DNA of 64,000 nt from Laspinema palackyanum D2a. Lineage in GTDB: Bacteria > Cyanobacteriota > Cyanobacteriia > Cyanobacteriales > Laspinemataceae. The position numbers and the translations under genes are program-made. Positions 55,190-63,730 of the stretch are shown in pieces (the first letter of the stretch is position 1; the number at the start of each line of letters is the position of its first letter). A model generated the notes under the pieces. It searched no databases. It was not told where the DNA came from and was given only the letters and a program-made list of their open reading frames with translations. Location: NCBI GenBank assembly GCA_025370845.1, contig JAMXFF010000008.1, forward strand, positions 1 through 64,000. Direction: 5' to 3'.

Positions 55190-55309
55190 AGAAACCGGGT
55201 TTCTGGCAGCATCTCTATTCCTTCACAAAGATTTAACAAAGAAATCCGGTTTCACCAGTCGCGGGGATGGGGTAAAATGAGGGTGATATCTCCTACCCGG
55301 TGTTAGGCT
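55190..55309. repeat. Family C unit with conserved downstream leader
   Basis: AGAAACCGGGTTTCTGGCAG, a spacer with CATCTCTATTCCTTCACAAA, an imperfect second arm, and GGGGTAAAATGAGGGT leading to an ATG. The same order occurs at 57.2-57.4 and 58.3-58.4 kb, and partly at 56.3 kb. Confidence 0.75.
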
Positions 55310-55405
55310 ATGGATGAACAACCAATGCAGGCTTATCTCTCCCTGATTCAAGAACTCCTCCACTGTCCGGGTGAGGTATCCGGTGGAGGTAGCGAGAGTG
55401 ATTAA
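55310..55405 (+). pseudogene. Decayed 5' end of a TPR-CHAT-type gene, copy 1
   Basis: ATG 55310 opens MDEQPMQAYLSLIQELLHCP and stops after 31 codons. The first 20 residues match the start of the 68-codon frame at 58399. This N-terminal module is known to me from large cyanobacterial TPR-CHAT proteins. The rest of the gene is absent and a toxin-antitoxin pair follows. Confidence 0.65.
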
Positions 55406-55438
55406 TGAATGTCTTTTAAAATGATGAGGTGATGGTAA

Positions 55439-55687
55439 ATGCCAGCTATTAATATAAAAATTCCCCTCGAATTAATTGAGCAAGGTGAGAGGGCAGTTTT
55501 GGAAAAAGTTGCTATGCAGCTTTATGAAAACAAGATATTTACTTTTAGTCAATCCCGTCGGTTATTGAATTATTCCGTGTGGGAATTTCAAAAACTGTTG
55601 GGGGAAAATCATATTGTTCGGCAATACGACAAGGATGATTTAGCCGAGGATATTGAAGCGGTAAAATCAGGATTGTGGGATAGGTAA
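55439..55687 (+). CDS. UPF0175-family antitoxin
   Basis: The 82-aa protein has the UPF0175 pattern: LIEQGERAVLEKVAMQLYEN, FSQSRRLLNYSVWEFQKLLG (a helix-turn-helix-like part) and an acidic C-terminus (DDLAEDIEAVKSG). Family members are usually paired with DUF3368 PIN toxins, which is the next gene. It probably binds DNA and neutralises that toxin. Confidence 0.83.
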   Translation: MPAINIKIPLELIEQGERAVLEKVAMQLYENKIFTFSQSRRLLNYSVWEFQKLLGENHIVRQYDKDDLAEDIEAVKSGLWDR

Positions 55688-55709
55688 AATCATTTGTAAT
55701 GCTACACCT

Positions 55710-56213
55710 TTGATTAATTTTGCCAGTATTAACCGCTTAGATATCTTAAAATCCCTGTTTGTTGAAATGGTCATTCCCCAAGCGGTTTACTCAGAAACCG
55801 TTGAATCAGGATTTCCTAGTTCTGAAACCATTGTTAAGGGCATTGAAGCCGGTTGGCTTAAAGTCAAGTCCGTGCCGGAAATGCCAGACTCCATCCCTTT
55901 AGAATTAGATGCTGGGGAAAGGGAGGTGATTGCTTTAGCACTGAATGAACAAAAAACTAGGGTTGTCTTGGATGAAAAAAGAGCCAGAAAAGTGGCTCAA
56001 AGTTTAGATTTGAATGTGATTGGCACTTTAGGAATTTTGATTTTAGCCAAACAAAACCAGATTATCCCCCAGGTGAAACCGCTATTAGATTCAATGATAA
56101 CGGAAGCTCAATACTGGGTTAATCAATCTCTGTATGACAATGTTTTGCAAGCTGTTTCTGAGGATGAAACTGAGAAACCTTCTCCGGGGGTTGAGGATAA
56201 AAACGAGGAATGA
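55710..56213 (+). CDS. DUF3368 PIN-domain toxin with doubtful start
   Basis: The frame encodes a DUF3368 PIN protein: LINFASINRLDILKSLF, VIPQAVYSETVESGF, LELDAGEREVIALALNE, VVLDEKRARKVAQSLDL. The family N-terminus (IICNATPLI) is encoded in frame at 55689-55715, but no ATG, GTG or TTG lies ahead of it in the 60 bases after the last in-frame stop. The only usual codon is TTG 55710, inside the motif, giving 167 aa without the first strand. Either an ATA/ATC/ATT start is used or the toxin is crippled. The unusual acidic tail (SEDETEKPSPGVEDKNEE) enters repeat-flanking DNA. Confidence 0.7.
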   Translation: MINFASINRLDILKSLFVEMVIPQAVYSETVESGFPSSETIVKGIEAGWLKVKSVPEMPDSIPLELDAGEREVIALALNEQKTRVVLDEKRARKVAQSLDLNVIGTLGILILAKQNQIIPQVKPLLDSMITEAQYWVNQSLYDNVLQAVSEDETEKPSPGVEDKNEE

Positions 56214-56257
56214 GGAAGAAACCTGGTGTCTGAGTGGTTTCTGAGTCTGGGGTGGGG

Positions 56258-56347
56258 CAAAAGAAACCGGGTTTCTGGCAGCATCTCGATTCCTTCACCC
56301 AGATTTAAGAAATCAACCCGGGTTCGGAATGGGGAATGTGCTAAAAT
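56258..56347. repeat. Family C unit, third locus of the island
   Basis: AGAAACCGGGTTTCTGGCAG, CATCTCGATTCCTTCACCCA and a decayed second arm, ending GGGAATGTGCTAAAATGACT. Here no MDEQ-type frame follows. Confidence 0.7.
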
Positions 56348-56479
56348 GACTCGTGGAACCCATAGGGTGGATTGCGCTGTTGTCCAGGGAAATCCCCAAA
56401 AATAAAATTCCAAAAACTTTCGGAGGAAAACTTGGGTTTAAGGTTATCTACTGAAAAATCATCCCCAGGAGAAGGTGGT

Positions 56480-56683
56480 ATGAATTTAGAAATTAAAGAA
56501 CAACTCATCGAAAAAATTGAACAAGCCTCGGAATCGACCCTCCAAGAAGTTTTAGATTTTTTGTTGTTTCTGGAATTCAAAGAAAGTCAGAAAGCTGATT
56601 TAGAAATTAGCCGCTTGAGTGAAGCTAGTTTAGCAGAAGATTGGCTAACCCCAGCCGAGGATAAAGCATGGGAACATTTGTAA
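56480..56683 (+). CDS. DUF2281-type antitoxin
   Basis: The 67-aa protein (MNLEIKEQLIEKIEQASEST, LQEVLDFLLFLEFK, ...EDWLTPAEDKAWEHL) matches small DUF2281-like antitoxins that precede PemK/MazF toxins. ATG 56480 is supported by AGGAGAAGG upstream; an earlier in-frame ATG (56372) lies in non-coding-like DNA. Its end overlaps the toxin start by 16 nt. Confidence 0.82.
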   Translation: MNLEIKEQLIEKIEQASESTLQEVLDFLLFLEFKESQKADLEISRLSEASLAEDWLTPAEDKAWEHL

Positions 56684-57003
56684 AAGGTGATGTAGTTGTT
56701 GTTCCCTTTCCTTTTTCTGACTTGACCCAGGCGAAGCGACGACCTGCGTTAGTCCTGGCCCAATTGAATAAAAACGATTTAATTCTTTGTCAGATTACCA
56801 GTCAGTTTGCTAATGATGACTATACAACCCGGATCGAAGATGGTGATTTTGAAACAGGAAGTCTCAATAGAATCAGTTATGTTAAGTCTAATCGAGTTTT
56901 TACTGCAAATGAAAGAATAATTGCCTATCAAGCAGGAAAGTTGAAATTCGATAAGCTGACAGAAATCGTGGCAAAATTAATCGCCATTTTGCAGCAGCAA
57001 TGA
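56668..57003 (+). CDS. PemK/MazF-family endoribonuclease toxin
   Basis: The 111-aa protein has the MazF/PemK barrel: FVKGDVVVVPFPFSDLTQAK, RRPALVLAQLN, LILCQITSQ and SYVKSNRVFTANERII. MazF-like toxins cleave single-stranded mRNA at short motifs; specificity cannot be read here. The conserved Arg in KRRPALVL and the Ser/Thr of QITS are present. It is coupled to the antitoxin by overlap. Confidence 0.88.
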   Translation: MGTFVKGDVVVVPFPFSDLTQAKRRPALVLAQLNKNDLILCQITSQFANDDYTTRIEDGDFETGSLNRISYVKSNRVFTANERIIAYQAGKLKFDKLTEIVAKLIAILQQQ

Positions 57004-57174
57004 GGAATGACGGACTGTCGGGGATAGCAAGGTGATTTTAGATAGGATAACGGAAGATTACCCAGCTATCCCCTCTCAAAATTAAATCTGCTGTACCTTA
57101 AACTCAATTACTATCGAAAAAATGGGAATAAAACAAGAGTCCTTTGCCGGTTTTTGCAGTCCTTCATAAGCGAT

Positions 57175-57370
57175 GAAGGGTTGATTTTTCAGATAATTGG
57201 CGTCTCAGAATTATTATAACTTATTTTTTCAGGGAAGAAACCGGACTTCTAACCGCCGGAAAAGAAACCGGGTTTCTGGCAGCATCTGGTGTTTCTTCAC
57301 AAAAATTTAACAAAGAAACCCGGTTTCTGAGGTTTGGGAATGAGGTCTATCCCCTACCTGGTGCGCGGCG
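57175..57370. repeat. Roughly 190-bp extended family C repeat, copy 2
   Basis: From GGGTTGATTTTTCAGATAAT through GTCTCAG and ATTATAAC to AGAAACCGGGTTTCTGGCAG and AGAAACCCGGTTTCTGAGG, it parallels 58190-58398 base for base with scattered changes. The stretch from 57004 to here holds no gene. Confidence 0.78.
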
Positions 57371-57397
57371 ATGGATAAACAGCGATCTACGATTTAA
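57371..57397 (+). pseudogene. Decayed 5' end of a TPR-CHAT-type gene, copy 2
   Basis: ATG GAT AAA CAG CGA TCT then a quick stop (MDKQRSTI) sits exactly where the MDEQRSQAYL frame starts in the longer copy at 58399. The break runs into the opposite-strand PIN toxin gene, whose last codons overlap it. Confidence 0.5.
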
Positions 57398-57809
57398 GAA
57401 GACGAACAAAACCCGCTTGGTCGAAATGATGATCGCTAGTTAGAGCGTTGGTAATTTCTAATTGTTGCATGATTATAAATGATGTGGCATCAACCCGTGA
57501 CCAATTTTTATCTAACCGCTTTTTTAAAAGTTCCCATGCGGCATTTTCAATCTGCTGATTGACGCGAACGAGTTGCAAATAAGGAGCAGATTGAATCGCA
57601 TCAATATATTGAAAAATTTGGGGGCGAGGAACTCTAAGTGGACTATTGAGCAATGCTACAAGTTCAAGGACAATATAGTTACTTGTCACCATTAAGTATT
57701 TTTGTTGTCTAGCTTGAGTAAACCATTCTACTGCATACTGATGAGCCGGTTCAGTTTTGATAAATAAGTTTGCCCAACCAGAAGTATCAACAAATACCCT
57801 ATTATTCAC
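57387..57809 (-). CDS. PIN-domain toxin (VapC family)
   Basis: The protein (140 aa from GTG 57809) begins NNRVFVDTSGWANLFIKTEP with the first PIN Asp, then TSNYIVLELVALLN (Glu) and WSRVDATSFIIMQQLEI (Asp), NALTSDHHFDQAGF (Asp). GTG 57809 is preferred over ATG 57866 because GGGAG lies 8 bases ahead and the antitoxin stop overlaps by only 8 nt. It should be an RNase neutralised by the preceding gene. Confidence 0.85.
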   Translation of the reverse strand: MNNRVFVDTSGWANLFIKTEPAHQYAVEWFTQARQQKYLMVTSNYIVLELVALLNSPLRVPRPQIFQYIDAIQSAPYLQLVRVNQQIENAAWELLKKRLDKNWSRVDATSFIIMQQLEITNALTSDHHFDQAGFVRLLKS

Positions 57810-58047
57810 TGGGCAACTCCCGTGAATAAATGGCTTCGCCAATATAGTCGTCGTGGCGAGATGCAAGATCGTTACTTTCAGCGCTTAATGTGCCAATCAG
57901 TGCGGCAATTGGATCATCAGGTTGGGTAGCTAAGTCCTCTAATGATTTTAAGATCATTGCTTCTAAAGAGAGGTTGATGATTTGAGCTTTGGATTCTAAA
58001 CGTTGGCTCAGATCGTCGGGAAGTTCAAGGTTGATTTTTCGAGTCAT
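57802..58047 (-). CDS. Antitoxin partner of VapC
   Basis: The 81-aa protein has a ribbon-helix-helix-like start (KINLELPDDLSQRLESKAQI, then LSLEAMILKSLEDLA) followed by an acidic tail (HDDYIGEAIYSRELPSE) that would occupy the toxin. It is upstream of the PIN gene and overlaps it by 8 nt. It probably dimerises on the operon promoter and represses it. Confidence 0.78.
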   Translation of the reverse strand: MTRKINLELPDDLSQRLESKAQIINLSLEAMILKSLEDLATQPDDPIAALIGTLSAESNDLASRHDDYIGEAIYSRELPSE

Positions 58048-58189
58048 TTTAATCAGGATGATATGAGTAATTAAGGGCTTGATCTTAACTTAAATTGCTG
58101 ATACAATTAAACCAACAGTGCGATTCATTTTTCAAGCTGGTGACTCGTGCGGCGATCGCCAGGGGTTGATTTTCAGTAGGTTGCCGAGT

Positions 58190-58398
58190 CATGGTCAGGG
58201 TTGAGTTTTCAGATGATTAGAGTCTCAGGATGATTATAACCCATCTTGTCAGAGAAAACTGAGTTTTGAGCCGCTGGAAAAGAAACCGGATTTCTAGCCG
58301 CATCTCGATTCCTTCACCAAGATTTAACAAAAAAACCCGGTTTCTGAGGGTTGGGAATGGGGTAAAATTGGGGTCTATCCCCTACCCGATGCGCCGCT
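58190..58398. repeat. Roughly 200-bp extended family C repeat, copy 3
   Basis: It carries GGGTTGAGTTTTCAGATGAT, GTCTCAGGATGATTATAACC and the two AGAAACC-type arms, ending GGGGTAAAATTGGGGTCTAT right before the ATG at 58399. It appears to be the original promoter/leader of the CHAT-type gene. Confidence 0.78.
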
Positions 58399-58605
58399 AT
58401 GGATGAACAACGATCGCAGGCTTATCTCGCCCTGATTCAAGAACTCCTGGAATGTCCGGGTGGGGAGGAACCGGATATCCTTAACCGTCATCTGGAGTTG
58501 GTGGATGGGGGTTTTGTACAGGTGTGCGAGTGGGTGGCGGTGCAGTTGCAGGAAGTGGGACAGGAGAATCAGGGGGTGTTTTGCCGCAAAGCGTTATGTT
58601 TATAG
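58399..58605 (+). pseudogene. Truncated N-terminal module of a TPR-CHAT-type protein, copy 3
   Basis: The 68-codon frame (MDEQRSQAYLALIQELLECP, GGEEPDILNRHLELVDGGFV, QVCEWVAVQLQEVGQ) is the start of a family of large cyanobacterial TPR-CHAT proteins. It is cut after about 60 residues (ENQGVF then CRKALCL), 11 bases before hsdR. The downstream part seems to have been replaced by the restriction-modification operon. The short product could still be made. Confidence 0.6.
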
Positions 58606-58616
58606 GCTTGGACTAA

Positions 58617-61004
58617 ATGACAAACAAGAAAGATCTATCAGAACGCGATATTTGTACTAAGTTCATCACGCCTGCTTTGGAAAAGGCGGGTTGGGATATG
58701 CAGAAACAGGTTCGCGAAGAAGTCAACTTCACTGATGGCCGCATTTATGTGAAAGGCAACCTAACCACCCGTGGCAAGCGCAGGCGGGCGGATTACATTC
58801 TTTACTACAAGCCGAATATTCCAGTGGCAATCATTGAGGCTAAAAACAACAAGCAATCGGTGATGGCAGGTATTCAGCAGGGACTGGAATATGCCACCAT
58901 TCTCGATATCCCTACGGTATTCAGCAGTAACGGTGATGGGTTTTATGAACATGACCGGACAGCCGCTAGTGGGAACGTTGAACGAACCATCCCCCTCGAT
59001 GAATTTCCAACACCAGAAGAACTATGGGAACGCTATAAACGCTACAAAGGTATTGCCACGCCGGAAGTTGAGCGCATCAGTGCCCAAGATTATTTCTTCG
59101 ACGGCACCAGCCACAGCCCCCGATATTACCAGCAAATCGCCATCAACCGCACCGTAGAGGCGATCGCCAAAGACCAGGAACGCATTCTGCTGACGATGGC
59201 TACAGGCACCGGCAAAACCTATACTGCCTTTCAGATTATCTACCGTCTATGGAAGGCTGGTGCTAAGAAACGGATTTTGTTCCTGGCTGACCGCAATGCA
59301 TTAATTGACCAAACAGGCCGTGAGGATTTCCGTCATTTCCAAAATAAAATGACGGTTATCAAACACAAGAAGATTGACAAATCCTACGAAATTTATTTGG
59401 CGCTTTATCAAGGTCTCACCAACTACGATGAAGACAAGGATGCTTACCGCGAATTCAGCCCGAGTTTTTTTGACTTGATTATCATTGATGAGTGCCACCG
59501 TGGCAGCGCTTCTGAAGACAGCGCTTGGCGCGAAATTCTGGATTATTTCAAAACGGCCACCCATATCGGCCTGACGGCTACACCCAAAGAAACCGAAACC
59601 ATTTCCAGTACAGAATATTTTGGTGACCCGATTTATACCTATTCCCTCAAGCAGGGCATAGAGGATGGTTTTCTCGCTCCCTACAAGGTGCTGCGCGTTG
59701 GCTTGAATGTGGATCTCGAAGGCTGGCGACCCGAGGCGGGAAAAACGGACAAAAGCGGCCAATTGGTGGAGGACCGCATCTACAACCGCAAGGATTATGA
59801 CCGGAACTTGGTGATCGATGAACGGACAGAGGCGGTGGCTAACAAGATTACTGAGTATCTAACCAAGACGAACCGTTTTGACAAGACCATTGTATTCTGT
59901 GTGGATATCGACCACGCCCAACGGATGCGGGCTGCATTGGCTAATGCTAACAGCGACCTGATGGCCCAGAATCCCAAGTACGTCATGCAGATTACCGGCG
60001 ATAATGAGGAAGGCAAGCGCGAGTTGGATAACTTTCTTAATCCCGAAGAACGCTATCCGGTGATTGCCACCACTTCCAAGTTGATGACTACCGGGGTTAA
60101 TGCACCCACCTGTAAGCTAATCGTACTCGACAGCAATATCGGCTCCATTACGGAGTTCAAGCAGATTATCGGGCGTGGCACTCGCATTAATATGGAATTG
60201 GGCAAAACCTTTTTCACTATTCTCGATTTCCGCAATGTTACCGCCTGGTGTGCCGACGCGGATTTCGATGGCGACCCGGTGCGCGTGAAAGAGCTTAGGG
60301 AAGGTGATGAATTTGAAACACCGGAAGATGAACTGGCTGACGGGGAAGCCATTATCGACGAAACGGGGGAAGAAGTCCTCTTCGATTCGCCAAGGGAGCC
60401 ACCGGAAATCATCACGGGGGGCGACATCATCAGCGATCGCCGCTCCAAGGTCTATGTTAACGGTGTTAACGTCGCCATTCTCAACGAGCGCATCCAATAC
60501 ATGGACGATAATGGTAAACTGATGACCGTCAATATGAAAGATTACACCCGTGAGAAAGTGCGTGAACAATACCAGTCGCTGAATGATTTCCTCACTAAAT
60601 GGCATAATGCTGATAAAAAACAGGCCATCATCGATGAGCTAACTCAACAAGGCATCGTGCTGGAAAACCTCAAAGAAGCCATCGACAAGGAAATGGACAT
60701 CTTTGATATGATTTGCTACACGGCTTTTGATCAGCCACCGCTGACCCGTGCCGAGCGTGCCAAACAGGTCAAAAAGCGGGATGTGTTTACCCAATATGGT
60801 GAGCAGGCACGGAAGGTGCTGGAGGCTCTGCTGGACAAATACGCCGACGAGGGCATCGAAAACATCGAAGATATCAAGGTGCTGAAAGTCAACCCTTTTG
60901 ACCAGTTCGGCACTCCGACTGAAATCATCAAATTATTTGGCGGCAAGCAGGACTACTTGCAAGCCTTGTCCCTACTGGAAAAAGCGCTGTACCAAGCGGC
61001 GTGA
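58617..61004 (+). CDS. hsdR: Type I restriction endonuclease, R subunit
   Basis: The 795-aa protein has an N-terminal PD-(D/E)xK nuclease part (ADYILYYKPNIPVAIIEAK), a superfamily 2 helicase motor (MATGTGKTYTAFQI around 195-205, IIDECHRG around 290, GLTATPKET, and GRGTRIN of motif VI) and an EcoEI-like C-terminal domain. It translocates DNA with ATP and cuts far from the site, in complex with HsdM and HsdS. Codon and base use are richer in GC and less HIP1-dense than neighbours, suggesting transfer. hsdM follows after 33 bases. Confidence 0.94.
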   Translation: MTNKKDLSERDICTKFITPALEKAGWDMQKQVREEVNFTDGRIYVKGNLTTRGKRRRADYILYYKPNIPVAIIEAKNNKQSVMAGIQQGLEYATILDIPTVFSSNGDGFYEHDRTAASGNVERTIPLDEFPTPEELWERYKRYKGIATPEVERISAQDYFFDGTSHSPRYYQQIAINRTVEAIAKDQERILLTMATGTGKTYTAFQIIYRLWKAGAKKRILFLADRNALIDQTGREDFRHFQNKMTVIKHKKIDKSYEIYLALYQGLTNYDEDKDAYREFSPSFFDLIIIDECHRGSASEDSAWREILDYFKTATHIGLTATPKETETISSTEYFGDPIYTYSLKQGIEDGFLAPYKVLRVGLNVDLEGWRPEAGKTDKSGQLVEDRIYNRKDYDRNLVIDERTEAVANKITEYLTKTNRFDKTIVFCVDIDHAQRMRAALANANSDLMAQNPKYVMQITGDNEEGKRELDNFLNPEERYPVIATTSKLMTTGVNAPTCKLIVLDSNIGSITEFKQIIGRGTRINMELGKTFFTILDFRNVTAWCADADFDGDPVRVKELREGDEFETPEDELADGEAIIDETGEEVLFDSPREPPEIITGGDIISDRRSKVYVNGVNVAILNERIQYMDDNGKLMTVNMKDYTREKVREQYQSLNDFLTKWHNADKKQAIIDELTQQGIVLENLKEAIDKEMDIFDMICYTAFDQPPLTRAERAKQVKKRDVFTQYGEQARKVLEALLDKYADEGIENIEDIKVLKVNPFDQFGTPTEIIKLFGGKQDYLQALSLLEKALYQAA

Positions 61005-61037
61005 AGCACGAACAAGAGAGCGGTCAATTCATAATTC

Positions 61038-62462
61038 ATGGCAAACGTATCAGGCATCGTAAAATCGACCCGCAATATCATGCGGCAAGACACCGGCACC
61101 GGGAGTGACGAGTTACGCATTCTGCAATTGGGCTGGATGCTGTTTCTGAAAATCTTCAGCGATAAGGACAGAGAGCTAGAGTTGATGGACGATGACTACA
61201 CTTCGCCCATTCCTGCTGAACTGCACTGGGATAAATGGGCGGGTGATGATGAAGGCATGACGAGCGATGATCTGTTGGAGTTTGTCGATCGCAAGCTGTT
61301 CCCCACCCTCTCGGCGATCGACCTGTCCACAGCCAATCGTCGGGCGGTGCTGGTGCATGAGGTGTTTGCCAATAATTACAACTACATGAAATCCGGTATT
61401 CACCTGCGTCAGGTGATTAACAAGCTCAACGAGATTGATTTCAATAACAGTAAAGACTTGCAATTGTTCGGGCAGATTTATGAAACCTTTTTGGGCGAGT
61501 TGCAAAACGCAGGCACCCTGGGCGAGTTCTACACCCCACGCGCCATTACTCAGTTCATGACGGAAATGGTTGACCCGGCTCACGGCGAGATTGTGCTCGA
61601 CCCGGCTTGCGGCACGGGTGGCTTTTTAACTGCTGTGATTGAACATCTCAAAGCGACTGCTAACACGGTGGCCGAGAACGAGGCTATGGGTCAGAATGTG
61701 CGGGGCTGGGAATATAAACCGCTGCCTTATATGCTGGCGAATACCAACCTGATTCTGCACGATATTGTTACGCCTAATATTCGGTTTGGCGACTCTCTGC
61801 AACGCCCCTTAACTGGATATACCGCTAAAGATCGGGTGGATGTGATTCTCGCGAATCCGCCTTTTGGGGGTGTGGTGTCCAACAACAATGAAAACAATTT
61901 CCCGCAAACCTACCGCACCAAAGAATCGGCGGATTTGTTTTTGATTCTGATTATTCGGCTGCTGAAAGAGGGTGGACGGGCGGCTATTGTGTTGCCGGAT
62001 GGTTCACTGACGGGCGATGGTGTGAAGCAGCGCATCCGCGAGAAGCTCTTGGAAGATTGTAATTTGCATACCATTGTGAGGTTGCCCAATTCGGTGTTTC
62101 AGCCCTATGCCTCGGTGGCAACCAATTTGCTATTCTTCACGAAGGGTAAGCCGACGCAAAAAATTTGGTATTACGAACACAAACTACCGGAAGGCTACAA
62201 GGCTTACTCCAAAACCAAGCCGATTCAGTTGGCGGAGTTCAACCCCCTGAAAAGCTGGTGGGAGAATCGTGAGGAGAATGAGCAGGCTTGGTTGGTGGAT
62301 ATTGACACTATCAAGGACAATGGCTACAACCTAGACATCAAAAACCCGCACCGCCCCGAAGAGGAAAAGCAGTACAGCAGCAGCGAGTTGATCGACTTAC
62401 TGCATCAATCTTTTGCCAAGGGCGATCTGTTGCTGGAACAATTGCGTAAGGAGTTGGCGTAG
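61038..62462 (+). CDS. hsdM: Type I modification methyltransferase, M subunit
   Basis: The 474-aa protein has the helical N-terminal HsdM domain (LRILQLGWMLFLKIFSDKD) and an N6-adenine methyltransferase domain: FYTPRAITQFM, motif I DPACGTGGFL near 185-194 and motif IV NPPF near 273. It methylates adenine in the host target, protecting it, and forms M2S with HsdS. The stop codon shares a base with the hsdS start. Confidence 0.95.
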   Translation: MANVSGIVKSTRNIMRQDTGTGSDELRILQLGWMLFLKIFSDKDRELELMDDDYTSPIPAELHWDKWAGDDEGMTSDDLLEFVDRKLFPTLSAIDLSTANRRAVLVHEVFANNYNYMKSGIHLRQVINKLNEIDFNNSKDLQLFGQIYETFLGELQNAGTLGEFYTPRAITQFMTEMVDPAHGEIVLDPACGTGGFLTAVIEHLKATANTVAENEAMGQNVRGWEYKPLPYMLANTNLILHDIVTPNIRFGDSLQRPLTGYTAKDRVDVILANPPFGGVVSNNNENNFPQTYRTKESADLFLILIIRLLKEGGRAAIVLPDGSLTGDGVKQRIREKLLEDCNLHTIVRLPNSVFQPYASVATNLLFFTKGKPTQKIWYYEHKLPEGYKAYSKTKPIQLAEFNPLKSWWENREENEQAWLVDIDTIKDNGYNLDIKNPHRPEEEKQYSSSELIDLLHQSFAKGDLLLEQLRKELA

Positions 62463-63730
62463 TGGAGTTTGTAAAACTCAAAGATTTGTGTGAATTTGAA
62501 AAAGGCTCGACAGGATTAGCCAAAGCGGAGCCGGGAGATTACCCGCTAGTAACTACGGGCGCAGAAAGGAAAACCAGTAATATCTATCAGTTTGATGCCA
62601 AAGCCGTTTGCATTCCTCTTGTATCTTCAACAGGACATGGCCATGCAAGCCTAAAGAATGTGCATTATCAAGAGGGAAAATTTGCACTGGGTTCCATTTT
62701 GGTAGCCTTGACCAGCAAAGATGAAAACAGGCTGAATATTCAATTCCTTCACTTGTATCTGTCGCAGTTGAAAGATCAGGTTTTAGTACCGCTAATGAGT
62801 GGTGCTGCTAATGTGGCGTTGTCTATCAAGAAAGTTCAGGATATTGTAATACCTTTACCATCTATCGAAAGGCAGCATGAAATTGTTGAACGATTTAAGT
62901 CGATAGTCATTGAAGAGGCTGAACTTAAAGCCGAACTCACCCACCAACAAACCCTGCTGAAAAAACTGCGTCAACAGATTTTGCAGGAGGCCATTGAAGG
63001 CAAGCTCACCGCCGACTGGCGATCGCAAAATCCCGATGTGGAACCCGCCAGCGAACTGCTCAAACGCATCGCCACCGAAAAAGCGCAACTGGTCAAAGAC
63101 AAGAAAATTAAAGCCCAAAAACCACTGCCGCCAATCACTGATGAGGAAAAACCATTTGAACTGCCGAAGGGGTGGCTGTTTACCAGATTTGAAATCTGCT
63201 CTATCAACAAGGATGAACTTAGAATCCCTATTACAAAAGCTGATAGAAATGCTAAACAAAAAATATACGATTATTACGGAGCATCGGGCGTTATCGACAA
63301 GATTGATGGATTTACTCACCAAGGTAGACATCTATTGGTCGGGGAGGATGGGGCAAATCTCCTAGCACGGTCTACTCCGATTGCGTTCTTAGCAGACGGA
63401 AAATTTTGGGTAAATAATCACGCCCATGTCATAGCTACAATTGACAGCATAACTCTTGATTACTTGGCTATTCATATCAATGCCATTAACTTGAAGCCCT
63501 ATATATCAGGAGGATTTCAGCCTAAATTGAGTCAGGCCAATTTAAATCGGATTGTCATTGCCGTTCCTCCCCTAATGGAACAACAAGCCATCGTCACCAA
63601 AGTCGAAAATCTGCTGGCTATTTGCGACCAACTAGAAACCCAAATCACCCAAAACCAAACCCACGCGGAACAACTGATGCAATCAGTATTAAAAGAAGCC
63701 TTCAACCCTAACAGCGAATCAACGGGATAA
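62462..63730 (+). CDS. hsdS: Type I specificity subunit
   Basis: The 422-aa protein starts with GTG overlapping the hsdM stop by 1 nt. It has two target-recognition domains (about 1-150 and 235-385), each followed by a conserved helical spacer: VVPLPSIERQHEIVER-type text and LLKKLRQQILQEAIEGKLTA, then AVPPLMEQQAIVTKVENLLA. Each domain reads one half of a bipartite site; the site cannot be predicted here. The spacers look intact, so the subunit is full length. Confidence 0.93.
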   Translation: MEFVKLKDLCEFEKGSTGLAKAEPGDYPLVTTGAERKTSNIYQFDAKAVCIPLVSSTGHGHASLKNVHYQEGKFALGSILVALTSKDENRLNIQFLHLYLSQLKDQVLVPLMSGAANVALSIKKVQDIVIPLPSIERQHEIVERFKSIVIEEAELKAELTHQQTLLKKLRQQILQEAIEGKLTADWRSQNPDVEPASELLKRIATEKAQLVKDKKIKAQKPLPPITDEEKPFELPKGWLFTRFEICSINKDELRIPITKADRNAKQKIYDYYGASGVIDKIDGFTHQGRHLLVGEDGANLLARSTPIAFLADGKFWVNNHAHVIATIDSITLDYLAIHINAINLKPYISGGFQPKLSQANLNRIVIAVPPLMEQQAIVTKVENLLAICDQLETQITQNQTHAEQLMQSVLKEAFNPNSESTG

